From an uncultured Rickettsiales bacterium (lineage in GTDB: Bacteria > Pseudomonadota > Alphaproteobacteria > Rickettsiales > UBA1997), in the NCBI GenBank assembly GCA_944390875.1, contig CALXRO010000003.1, forward strand, positions 1 through 5,345: DNA of 5,345 bases, read 5' to 3'. The notes beneath the pieces were generated by a model. The model did no database searches and had not been told where the DNA came from. It worked only from the letters and a program-made list of their open reading frames with translations. Of this stretch, positions 1 to 5,345 are shown one piece after another. Each line of letters opens with the position of its first letter. Positions within the stretch are counted from its first letter, which is position 1. A program made the position numbers and the translations under genes.

Positions 1-610
1 AACTCATTAAAAATCTAGTCATTTGTGGATCAGTAATTGTTATTGGAATATTTTCTTTGCACTGTTTTACAAATAAAGGAATAACTGAACCACGACTAGC
101 CATGACATTACCGTATCTTGTAGCACAAATTATTGTTTTATCTGAATTAATATTTCTTGATTTAGAAACCATTAATTTTTCCATAATAGCTTTTGTCATC
201 CCCATTGTATTTATTGGGTAAACAGCTTTGTCAGTTGACAAAACAACTAATCGCCCAACTTTGTTTTTAATACAAGTTTCAATAACATTATTTGAACCGA
301 TAATATTAGTTTTTACAGCTTCCATTGACCAAAATTCACAAGATGGTACTTCTTTTAAAGCGGCAGCATGAAAGCATAAATCAACACCTAACGTTGCATT
401 TTCAATTGTATTTTCATCACGTATATCTCCTATATAGTATTTAATACGATTATCTTTATATTTATTCCTCATTCTATCATGTTTTTCCTCATCTCTAGAA
501 AATATCCTAATCTCGGAAACATTTGTACTTAAAAAATAATTTAACATTGTTTGTCCAAACGAACCAGAACCGCCTGTTATCAATAAAACTTTTTCTTTAT
601 AATCTATCAT
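1..610 (-). CDS. capE: UDP-N-acetylglucosamine 4,6-dehydratase/5-epimerase, CapE/FnlA type (3' end outside window)
   Basis: Short-chain dehydrogenase-like sugar nucleotide enzyme. In the family it uses bound NADP(H) to dehydrate UDP-GlcNAc at C4/C6 and epimerise C5, the first step to UDP-N-acetyl-L-fucosamine (or the related L-QuiNAc) for capsule or O-antigen. I translated the frame from ATG at 610; 203 residues are visible of roughly 340 expected. Seen: the nucleotide-binding loop TGGSGSFG (residues 12-19), FSRDEEKHD (37-45), GDIRD (61-65), HAAALKEVPSCEF (81-93), the active-site stretch STDKAVYPIN (125-134), then RYGNVMASRGSVIPLF (165-180) and ITDPQMTRFLMS at the edge. Asp127 and Lys128 match the FlaA1/PseB catalytic pair, while the Tyr of the usual YxxxK is Met136 (MGMTK), as remembered for CapE and unlike PseB. 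AGGG at 618-621 precedes the start by 7 nt. It follows the glycosyltransferase by 24 bp. Partial because of the window edge, not degraded. The choice between CapE and FnlA naming is arbitrary; PseB or CapD is less likely. Confidence 0.9.
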   Translation of the reverse strand, partial: MIDYKEKVLLITGGSGSFGQTMLNYFLSTNVSEIRIFSRDEEKHDRMRNKYKDNRIKYYIGDIRDENTIENATLGVDLCFHAAALKEVPSCEFWSMEAVKTNIIGSNNVIETCIKNKVGRLVVLSTDKAVYPINTMGMTKAIMEKLMVSKSRNINSDKTIICATRYGNVMASRGSVIPLFVKQCKENIPITITDPQMTRFLMS

Positions 611-634
611 TTTAAAACCCTATTAATTATTAAT

Positions 635-1567
635 TTATTTTCTTTTATTTTTTATTAATATAAAAGGTATAAAGCCAAAAAGATAAACTAATATTTTGTT
701 TCCATTTTGTTTATATTTAATTTTTACAATTGGAATTATGCCAAACAAACTTATTTTTGTTCTTCTTATTTCTCTTTTTTCATAAAAATTTGTGCCAATA
801 AATCTTTGCAAGTACAAATTATGTGGATTTTCTATTTTGATTTCATTACGCAATTCATTGAAATATTTTTCATCTAGTTTTGCAATATTATCCTTATTTT
901 TATTCCAATAAAAGTTGTAGTTAATTAATGGTTCTGGCAACATTGCATAAAAACCATTATTTATTAAAAAATATAAACACATAGCAGTATCAGTAGAACG
1001 TATAAAATGAGTGTCAAAATTTCCTAATTTTTTTAAATCTTCTACTTTATACATAGAATGTCCTACACCACCACCAAAAGTATGGTCAGATGCCAAATTC
1101 CATAAATCATATGGATTTATAAAGTATTGTGTTTTTTTATTTATATCATTAACCATTGAACCACAAAAACTAGCTACCATTCTTGAAGGATACCTCTTTT
1201 CTGCATATTTTATAGCATTGTATTGTTTCTCTACACGCATAGGCATCATAGTATCATCTGCATCTAAAAAACATATATATGTTCCTTTAGCTTGTTCTAC
1301 TAAATCGTACATAGCAAAAGAGACACCTTCATTTTTTTTTCTATTATAAATGTGTATACGCGAATCCGATATATTCTCATTTATAACTGATATAGAATTA
1401 TCAGTAGAACCATCGTTAACAATTAAAATTTCTATGTTTTTGTACGTTTGATTCAAACAACTTTTTATTGCGTTAACAATAGATTTCTCCATATTATAAA
1501 TAGGTATACCTATTGTTATTAATTCACTTTTATTTATATCGTTTTTTTTTTTTTGTAAAATACTCAT
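635..1567 (-). CDS. Family 2 glycosyltransferase (GT-A fold), 310 aa, likely surface polysaccharide
   Basis: Cytosolic, possibly membrane-associated, transferase expected to move a sugar from a nucleotide donor to a growing polysaccharide; donor and acceptor cannot be told. From the ATG at 1567: GT2 N-terminus ITIGIPIYNMEKSI (17-30), SCLNQTYKNIEILIVNDGSTDNS (36-58 region) with the nucleotide-binding NDGSTD, metal-binding DxD-like LDADD (101-105), a GGGVGHSMY segment (165-173), and STDTAM (191-196), where Asp193 is a plausible catalytic base. The C-terminus carries two similar hydrophobic motifs, SLFGIIPIVKIK (273-284) and YLFGFIPFILIK (295-306), a tail I recall from other bacterial surface-sugar transferases. 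The frame is also open to a TTG at 1579, but that codon overlaps the GAGG (1574-1577) lying 6 nt before the ATG, so I prefer the ATG. Codons 5-9 contain a run of 13 A. It lies between tyrS (57 bp upstream) and capE (24 bp downstream), which supports a polysaccharide role. Confidence 0.88.
   Translation of the reverse strand: MSILQKKKNDINKSELITIGIPIYNMEKSIVNAIKSCLNQTYKNIEILIVNDGSTDNSISVINENISDSRIHIYNRKKNEGVSFAMYDLVEQAKGTYICFLDADDTMMPMRVEKQYNAIKYAEKRYPSRMVASFCGSMVNDINKKTQYFINPYDLWNLASDHTFGGGVGHSMYKVEDLKKLGNFDTHFIRSTDTAMCLYFLINNGFYAMLPEPLINYNFYWNKNKDNIAKLDEKYFNELRNEIKIENPHNLYLQRFIGTNFYEKREIRRTKISLFGIIPIVKIKYKQNGNKILVYLFGFIPFILIKNKRK
1542..1554 (-). repeat. 13-A homopolymer inside the glycosyltransferase coding start
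   Basis: Thirteen consecutive T on the given strand, read as A13 in the gene, cover part of codons 5-9 (Gln-Lys-Lys-Lys-Asn). It is the longest mononucleotide run I see in the window. One A fewer gives Thr-Ile-stop just after the run; one A more gives Arg-Tyr-Lys-stop. The run is therefore placed where a single slip switches the protein off. Confidence 0.95.
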
Positions 1568-1573
1568 TATTAG

Positions 1574-1577
1574 CCTC
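1574..1577 (-). promoter_or_regulatory. Ribosome binding site (GAGG) deciding the glycosyltransferase start
   Basis: GAGG on the minus strand, 6 nt before ATG 1567. The longer in-frame start, TTG at 1579-1577, shares its G with this motif and has no Shine-Dalgarno of its own in front, so translation from the ATG is favoured. Confidence 0.7.
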
Positions 1578-1624
1578 AATTCTATTAAATTTGATATTTA
1601 TTTATTAATATTTCATCATACTTG

Positions 1625-2878
1625 TCAAATTATAATCTTAACAATTACATCTTTTTTCTTACCAATAGATAATTTAAATCTTTCAATTTCATTTGAAATT
1701 ATATAATTTTCATCATTAATTTTTACATCATCTATTTTTATAGCGCCACCTGCAATAAGTCTTTTTGCTTTACTATTTGATGCTGAAAAATTAAGAATTT
1801 TTAAAATATTATATAATTGTTTACCATTCTCTTTTGCATTATATTCAATTGTTTCTAAAAAATCCTGATTTTTATTCTCAAAAATCTGTACTGCTTTTTC
1901 AAGACAATCTTTTGCAACCTTTTCACCATGGCATATTTTTGTTGCTTCATATGCTAATATCTTTTTAAGCTCATTAATATCTTTATTTTTAATTGCCTCA
2001 ATTTCATCTATTTCCATATCGGTATATATTTTTAGAAATCTTACAACATCATTATCATTTGTATTTCTAAAATATTGAAAATACTCAAAAGGATCTAGCA
2101 TATCTTCATTTGTCCAAATAGCATTGCCTTCTGTTTTTCCAACTTTCTTACCATTTGAATCAGTTAAAAGTGGAGTTGAAAAACCAAGAACTTCAGTTTT
2201 TTCACCTTGTTCATTTACGTTATTTAAAAACTGTAATCGTCGGACAAGTTCTACTCCAGCAACAACATTACCCCATTGGTCACCACCACAAAGTTGCAAT
2301 GTACAACCATACTTTTTATATAAATAGTAGAAATCATATGATTGTAAAACCATATAGTTAAATTCTAAAAAACTCATATGTTCTTCTTTTTCCAATCTAA
2401 GTTTTACAGACTCAAAAGATAGCATTCTATTTACAGAAATATGAGGCGCAATTTCTCGTAATATGTCTAAATATTTCTTATCTTGCCACCAATCTATGTT
2501 ATCAACCATTATAGCATCAGTCTTTCCTTCACCAAATCTTATAAATTTTTCTATTGATTTTTTAATTCCTATCTTATTGTGTTCAATGGTTTCAAGAGAC
2601 ATTAAAGGGCGACTTTTATCTTTGAAAGACGGATCGCCAATTTGGCCAGTAGCACCGCCAACTAATATTATTGGTTTATTACCACATCTTTGAAAAAGTC
2701 TTATCATCATTAAAGAAAATAAATGCCCTACATGTAATGATTTTCCAGTAGGGTCTGTTCCCCAATATGCTATAACTGGCTTGTCTATTGATAATTGTTC
2801 GTCAAGTTTATTTATATTGGTACATTGATTTAGAAAACCTCTTTTTTCACATTCTTGTAAAAATTTAGACTTAAACAT
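1625..2878 (-). CDS. tyrS: Tyrosyl-tRNA synthetase, 417 aa
   Basis: Class I aminoacyl-tRNA synthetase that activates tyrosine with ATP and charges tRNA-Tyr in the cytosol. Length matches the E. coli-type enzyme (about 424). Seen in order: YWGTDPTGKSLHVGHL (38-53) with the HIGH motif as HVGH (49-52); VGGATGQIGDP (73-83); the tyrosine-binding run YMVLQSYDF (175-183), in which Tyr175, Gln179 and Asp182 match the E. coli enzyme; LCGGDQWGN (196-204) with Gln201; and the KMSKS motif as KVGKT (245-249), the KFGKT-like form of this subgroup. The C-terminus holds an S4 RNA-binding domain (about 352-417; SKAKRLIAGGAIKIDD at 369-384). ATG at 2878 has AGGG (2885-2888) 6 nt upstream. The gene begins 21 bp after the rpsI stop, so it is probably cotranscribed with rplM-rpsI. 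It ends in TGA; all motifs are intact. Confidence 0.97.
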   Translation of the reverse strand: MFKSKFLQECEKRGFLNQCTNINKLDEQLSIDKPVIAYWGTDPTGKSLHVGHLFSLMMIRLFQRCGNKPIILVGGATGQIGDPSFKDKSRPLMSLETIEHNKIGIKKSIEKFIRFGEGKTDAIMVDNIDWWQDKKYLDILREIAPHISVNRMLSFESVKLRLEKEEHMSFLEFNYMVLQSYDFYYLYKKYGCTLQLCGGDQWGNVVAGVELVRRLQFLNNVNEQGEKTEVLGFSTPLLTDSNGKKVGKTEGNAIWTNEDMLDPFEYFQYFRNTNDNDVVRFLKIYTDMEIDEIEAIKNKDINELKKILAYEATKICHGEKVAKDCLEKAVQIFENKNQDFLETIEYNAKENGKQLYNILKILNFSASNSKAKRLIAGGAIKIDDVKINDENYIISNEIERFKLSIGKKKDVIVKIII

Positions 2879-2899
2879 AAGAAGCCCTTTAAAAAAATA

Positions 2900-3505
2900 T
2901 TAACGTTTACTGAAAACTTGTCCTTTTCTAGCTTTCTTTAAACCAGCTTTCTTTCTTTCAACAATTCTTGGATCTCTAGTTAAAAGTCCGGCAGATTTTA
3001 AATCTTTTCTGTAAGCTTCAGGGTTACGATTTAACAATGCTTTTGAAATACCATGTTTTATAGCACCGGCTTGTCCACTAAGTCCACCGCCAATTGCAGT
3101 ACAAATTACATCAAATTGACCAACTGTATCAGTGACAACAAATGGTGTGTTTATTATAACTTCTAATATAGGTCTTTTAAGATAATCTAAAGCCTCTCTG
3201 CCATTTATTTTTATACTACCATTTCCTTTTGATAACCATACTTTTGCTACAGCATTTTTTCTTTTTCCAGTAGCATAAGATTTATCACCATATTGTTGAT
3301 TATTTTTCTTCTTAACTTCAACCTCTTTTCTAACTATTTTTACTTTTCCTTCTGATATTTTTTCAATGTTTAAGTTGTTATTTTCTTCTTCAACTTTTTT
3401 TTTAGTTGCTTTACTGGTTGTAGGTATTGTTTTTTTTATAGAAGATTTTTCAACTTTTTTTAATAAAGGTTTAATTATTCTTTTTTTTTCTTTTTCTACT
3501 ACCAT
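2900..3505 (-). CDS. rpsI: Small ribosomal subunit protein uS9 with long lysine-rich N-terminal extension
   Basis: Component of the 30S head whose C-terminal tail reaches the P-site tRNA. The conserved core starts near residue 77 (YATGKRKNAVAKVW) and contains GQFDVICTAIGGGLSGQAGAIKHG, SAGLLTRDPRIVERKKAGLKKARK and the invariant terminal FSKR. At 201 residues it is about 70 longer than the 130-residue E. coli protein. The excess is an N-terminal, Lys/Glu-rich, low-complexity segment (residues 1 to about 75) that looks disordered and basic. Its codons contain A runs of 9, 7, 8 and 9 nt. Shorter basic extensions are known in alphaproteobacterial S9, and the core wording fits that class. ATG at 3505 is supported by AAGGAG (3515-3520) 9 nt upstream, located inside the end of rplM, so the two are translationally close (5 bp between stop and start). 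Confidence 0.96.
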   Translation of the reverse strand: MVVEKEKKRIIKPLLKKVEKSSIKKTIPTTSKATKKKVEEENNNLNIEKISEGKVKIVRKEVEVKKKNNQQYGDKSYATGKRKNAVAKVWLSKGNGSIKINGREALDYLKRPILEVIINTPFVVTDTVGQFDVICTAIGGGLSGQAGAIKHGISKALLNRNPEAYRKDLKSAGLLTRDPRIVERKKAGLKKARKGQVFSKR

Positions 3506-3510
3506 GAATC

Positions 3511-3969
3511 TTAACTCCTTTTAATATTTTTATTATTCATTGATTTTATATCTAAAAATTCAGGATTTTGTGCAACATGTGGATGATTTGGTCCTGCGTA
3601 TACATGTAATTTCTTCATCATATTTCTTCCCAAAGAATTTCTACTAATCATTCTTCTAACAGAATTTTCAATTATTCTTTCAGGTGTTTCTTTTCTCATT
3701 TGTTTCATTGTCCTGTGTTTTATACCACCCATATAGCCTGTATGCCAATAAAATCTTTTTGATTCCTTGTTTCCAGTTAAAGCAACTTTATCAGCATTAA
3801 TAACTATTATATAATCTCCACAATCCATATTAGGAGTATAGTAAACCTTATGTTTACCTCTAAGATAATCAGCAATTATAACTGACATTCTACCAAGGAT
3901 TAAATTTTCGGCATCAATTATATACCATTTTCTAGTTATTTCCTTTGGTGTAACGGAAAACGTCTTCAT
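3511..3969 (-). CDS. rplM: Large ribosomal subunit protein uL13, 152 aa
   Basis: Early-assembling 50S protein that binds 23S rRNA. Seen: KWYIIDAENLILGRMSVIIADYLRGKHK (14-41 region), YTPNMDCGDYIIVINADKVALTG (44-66 region), HTGYMGGIKHRT (76-87), and the signature SVRRMISRNSLGRNMMKKLHVYAG (103-126 region) followed by PNHPHVAQNPE (127-137). Length is near the alphaproteobacterial form. An in-frame ATG 15 nt earlier (3984) would give 157 residues, but homologues begin at MKTFS-like sequence and there is no Shine-Dalgarno before it. The chosen ATG at 3969 has only a weak purine stretch (ACAAGAAA) in front. First gene of the rplM-rpsI-tyrS run, the usual L13-S9 order. In E. coli, L13 represses its own operon through the mRNA leader, which makes the leader here of interest. 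Confidence 0.96.
   Translation of the reverse strand: MKTFSVTPKEITRKWYIIDAENLILGRMSVIIADYLRGKHKVYYTPNMDCGDYIIVINADKVALTGNKESKRFYWHTGYMGGIKHRTMKQMRKETPERIIENSVRRMISRNSLGRNMMKKLHVYAGPNHPHVAQNPEFLDIKSMNNKNIKRS
3515..3520 (-). promoter_or_regulatory. rpsI ribosome binding site overlapping the rplM 3' end
   Basis: AAGGAG on the minus strand, the strongest Shine-Dalgarno in the window, 9 nt before the rpsI ATG and inside the last codons of rplM. It fixes the long 201-residue start of S9 rather than an internal start near the conserved core. Confidence 0.8.
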
Positions 3970-3975
3970 TATATT

Positions 3976-3982
3976 TCTTGTC
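3976..3982 (-). promoter_or_regulatory. Second copy of GACAAGA at the rplM ribosome binding region
   Basis: The 7-mer forming the 3' arm of the leader hairpin recurs here, 6 nt before the chosen rplM ATG and overlapping the alternative ATG at 3984. It can pair with the same 5' arm (TCTTGTCA with TGACAAGA, eight contiguous pairs), which would cover the initiation region. Confidence 0.45.
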
Positions 3983-4016
3983 ATAAATATATCATAGAAA
4001 AATTAACAATTTCTGT

Positions 4017-4071
4017 AAAAACTCTCTTGTCTGTGTCTAAGTGGGTTGGGGAAACTGACAAGATACTTTCT
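4017..4071 (-). promoter_or_regulatory. Imperfect hairpin in the rplM mRNA leader
   Basis: Near the predicted 5' end of the transcript, TCTTGTC (4057-4063) pairs with GACAAGA (4025-4031). Beyond the seven pairs, an A/G mismatch, a T-A pair, a G/G mismatch and five more pairs (AGAAA with TTTTT, one of them G-U) extend the stem. The 25-nt loop contains CCCCAACCCAC, unusually C-rich for this AT-rich region. The TTTTT forms part of the stem and the spacing is poor for an intrinsic terminator, so a leader control element is more likely. No named leader family is recognised. Confidence 0.5.
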
Positions 4072-4085
4072 CTAAGATTAATTGC

Positions 4086-4114
4086 ATTGTAATTCTTTAT
4101 TTGATATAAGTCAA
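4086..4114 (-). promoter_or_regulatory. Sigma70-type promoter for the rplM-rpsI-tyrS operon
   Basis: On the minus strand, -35 TTGACT (4109-4114) and -10 TACAAT (4086-4091) each match five of six consensus bases and are exactly 17 bp apart. Upstream sequence is A/T-tract rich, as in an UP element. The expected start site is near 4079, giving a leader of about 110 nt before the rplM ATG. The promoter sits 27 bp beyond the stop of the upstream gene. It is the best promoter-like sequence in the window and could serve all five downstream genes. Confidence 0.8.
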
Positions 4115-4141
4115 GGTATGTTTATTTGTTTTATTTTATAA

Positions 4142-4672
4142 TTAAACACTATGTACTATTGTTTGATTTCTTTTATTTTCTATTTCATTTTTTGTCATCA
4201 TACTAATAGGTGGCTCTTTTAATATTCTGATTTTACTTGAAATTTTATTATTTTGTTTTTCTGTTAGAGTTTTTAAAAGATCCATAGGTGTTTTAGACTC
4301 TTTGGTATTTGGATCTATTAATGATTGATTAAGTAAAAATGACATTTCTCTTAATTCCTCTGAATCTTTTTTATTTTTTAAAGATTCTGTTTGATCGCAT
4401 AGTAATGCCAGAGAATTATATAGTAACTCAAATATATTATCTTTAAATTTTGATTGTGTATCATCATTTTTTCTTAAAGCAACTAAAAATTCAGCTAACA
4501 AAGTTTTTTCACTTCTCTCATCATTGTTTAGTTTTATGTTTTCGTAATTTTCTCTTCTTAAATTATCTTTTATTTTATCATAATTACGTTTTTGAGTATC
4601 ATTTGTTGTTGAATAACGATAAATAAGACTTGGGTTTTTTGAAATTGAATTACTTATAAATTTAAGATTTTT
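4142..4672 (-). pseudogene. C-terminal part of an unrecognised protein, in a shifted frame after an A7 tract
   Basis: Open frame of 176 residues directly after a TAA (4673-4675), ending in TAA at 4142. There is no ATG in its first part; the only usable start would be TTG at 4501 (119 residues) with no clear Shine-Dalgarno, yet the 57 codons before that TTG are fully open and similar in composition. This suggests it is the continuation of the frame that ends at 4654. Adding one A to the A7 run at 4668-4674 joins them as ...EEYNKK-NLKFISN.... Contents: charged Asn/Lys-rich helical sequence, a possible repeat unit LIYRYSTTND, then FLLNQSLIDPNTKESKTPMDLL, which weakly resembles an ankyrin unit, and a basic tail. 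No transmembrane segment. Function unknown. It may be a real pseudogene, a product of transcriptional slippage, or a homopolymer sequencing error; TTG 4501 as an independent small gene is the less likely reading. Confidence 0.6.
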
Positions 4673-5345
4673 TTATTGTATTCTTCATTTGTTTTTGAAG
4701 AATTTTCTAAGAAAAGTCTGCTTATTCTATTAATTATTGGTTGCCCTTGGAAATTTACTTCATCTCTATTAATAAGATCTGGTAATTTATTAAATATTTT
4801 TTCAAGAAAATTAAAATTTTCAATTCGACCATTTTCATAAAAAGTATGATCTATTATACTATAAATACAATTTATAAATATATGATTTGTTCCTATATTA
4901 TTATCTATATTTATATATTTTGAATATTTTTCAAGCACGTTATTTAATAAATTTTTATCAAAAAGTTTAATCTCTTTTTCTCTAAAATCTTTAAACTCAT
5001 CTGGTAATGTTGAAATTAAAGCATATTTGACTATAATTGCTGAAATTTTATCATATCCATCTATTGTTTTATGTTTTAAAAATTTTTTCCATGTATCTTT
5101 ACCACAACCAAGTATAAAGTTAAAAATTTTATTCATTTGTTTCTTTTCAGCATTACAAGAGTTAAAATTATTAGACATAACAGGATTAATAATATCTGTT
5201 TTATGTTTTCCAAACCATTCATTAAAAATTTGACTATCTTTATCAAATTGGAAATCAACTATGCCTACAACTCCTTCATTAGACTGAACAATCTTATTTA
5301 TTTTTTTAAAGTATTCTTCTATACTATTTTGTTTTACTTTTTTCC
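4654..5345 (-). CDS. Unrecognised protein with possible degenerate ankyrin-like repeats (5' end outside window)
   Basis: The frame is open from the window edge to TAA at 4654: 229 visible residues, starting KKVKQNSIEEYFKK. An internal ATG at 5178 has no Shine-Dalgarno, and coding continues above it, so the true start lies outside. I do not recognise a family. Seen: GVVGIVDFQFDKDSQIFNEW (24-43), a Cys-containing helix FNFILGCGKDTWKKFLKH (74-91), and two similar segments about 46 residues apart, NLLNNVLEKYSKYINIDNNIG (131-151) and NFNFLEKIFNKLPDLINRDE (177-195 region), each a helix, a LIN/YIN turn, then Gly and a second helix (HIFINCIYSII; QPIINRISRLF). This pattern recalls ankyrin repeats with long linkers, as seen in Rickettsiales proteins, but the consensus TPLHxA is not kept. 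No signal peptide can be judged. Stops just after an A7 tract; the protein probably continues in the next frame. Confidence 0.6.
   Translation of the reverse strand, partial: KKVKQNSIEEYFKKINKIVQSNEGVVGIVDFQFDKDSQIFNEWFGKHKTDIINPVMSNNFNSCNAEKKQMNKIFNFILGCGKDTWKKFLKHKTIDGYDKISAIIVKYALISTLPDEFKDFREKEIKLFDKNLLNNVLEKYSKYINIDNNIGTNHIFINCIYSIIDHTFYENGRIENFNFLEKIFNKLPDLINRDEVNFQGQPIINRISRLFLENSSKTNEEYNKKILNL
4668..4674 (-). repeat. A7 tract at the frame change of the split upstream gene
   Basis: Seven A in the coding direction within codons Lys-Lys-Ile. Reading through gives Ile-Leu-Asn-Leu and then a stop at 4654; one extra A, or an equivalent -1 shift, enters a frame open for another 175 codons. 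The context AAT-AAA-AAA-ATC is not a perfect X-XXY-YYZ ribosomal slippery site, so polymerase slippage or an indel is the simpler explanation. Confidence 0.75.

Noticed and set aside
1011..1349. Plus-strand open frame of 112 codons inside the glycosyltransferase.
   Set aside because: Antisense shadow of a gene with clear GT2 motifs; no Shine-Dalgarno and no recognisable protein. The smaller plus-strand frames at 2124-2361, 2463-2693 and 5027-5233 were dropped for the same reason.
986..1410. Repeated 11-mer ATCAGTAGAAC within the glycosyltransferase (near 986 and 1398).
   Set aside because: Both copies encode Ser-Thr-Asp (RSTDTA and DGSTDNS) with the same codons; explained by protein sequence rather than a DNA repeat.
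1600..1628. Perfect -35 hexamer TTGACA (1623-1628, minus strand) overlapping the tyrS stop, a possible promoter for the glycosyltransferase.
   Set aside because: At spacings of 15-18 bp the -10 candidates (TAATAA, TAAATA) match only three of six positions, and AT-rich sequence gives such matches freely. An own promoter remains possible but is not supported.
3970..3984. Longer L13 start at ATG 3984.
   Set aside because: No Shine-Dalgarno, and L13 homologues begin at the MKTFS-like sequence; the extra MTRNI is not expected.
4017..4071. Leader hairpin read as an intrinsic terminator.
   Set aside because: The T run is short, lies three bases beyond the core stem and can itself pair in the extended stem; the loop is 25 nt. 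A terminator right after the promoter of essential genes would need an antitermination partner that is not visible.
4142..4164. Weak inverted repeat AAACA...TGTTT at the end of the split gene, considered as a terminator.
   Set aside because: Only about seven A/T pairs with a mismatch and no following U run; it overlaps coding sequence.

Overview
The window is strongly AT-rich, and every gene I can support lies on the minus strand, so transcription runs from high to low coordinates. The L13 and S9 proteins read like alphaproteobacterial versions (for example the S9 stretch GGGLSGQAGAIKHGISKAL and the L13 start MKTFSVTPKE). Together with the low GC, Lys/Asn/Ile-rich proteins, long poly-A tracts and a possible ankyrin-like protein, this suggests a host-associated alphaproteobacterium of the Rickettsiales or Holosporales kind. 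That placement is inference from memory of the families; no search was run.

Layout in transcription order. (1) 5345 to 4142: an unrecognised protein whose 5' end lies outside the window. It is split into two reading frames by a single-base frame change at an A7 tract (4668-4674). Weak repeats in it resemble ankyrin repeats. (2) 4141 to 3970: a short gap with a strong sigma70-type promoter (-35 TTGACT, 17 bp, -10 TACAAT) and a leader of about 110 nt holding an imperfect hairpin. A 7-mer of that hairpin is repeated at the ribosome binding region of rplM, so two competing pairings are possible. (3) 3969 to 1625: rplM, rpsI and tyrS, tightly spaced, forming a translation operon. (4) 1567 to 1: a family 2 glycosyltransferase and a CapE/FnlA-type UDP-GlcNAc 4,6-dehydratase/5-epimerase cut by the window edge. 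These look like the start of a surface polysaccharide locus.

No convincing terminator separates the translation genes from the polysaccharide genes, so the single strong promoter may serve all five. The two most interesting signals are a 13-A homopolymer in codons 5-9 of the glycosyltransferase, where gain or loss of one A gives a stop within a few codons (a candidate phase-variable or slippage switch on surface sugar synthesis), and the alternative-pairing leader of rplM. The split gene at the A7 tract is a third slippage-related signal. Everything else is ordinary housekeeping.
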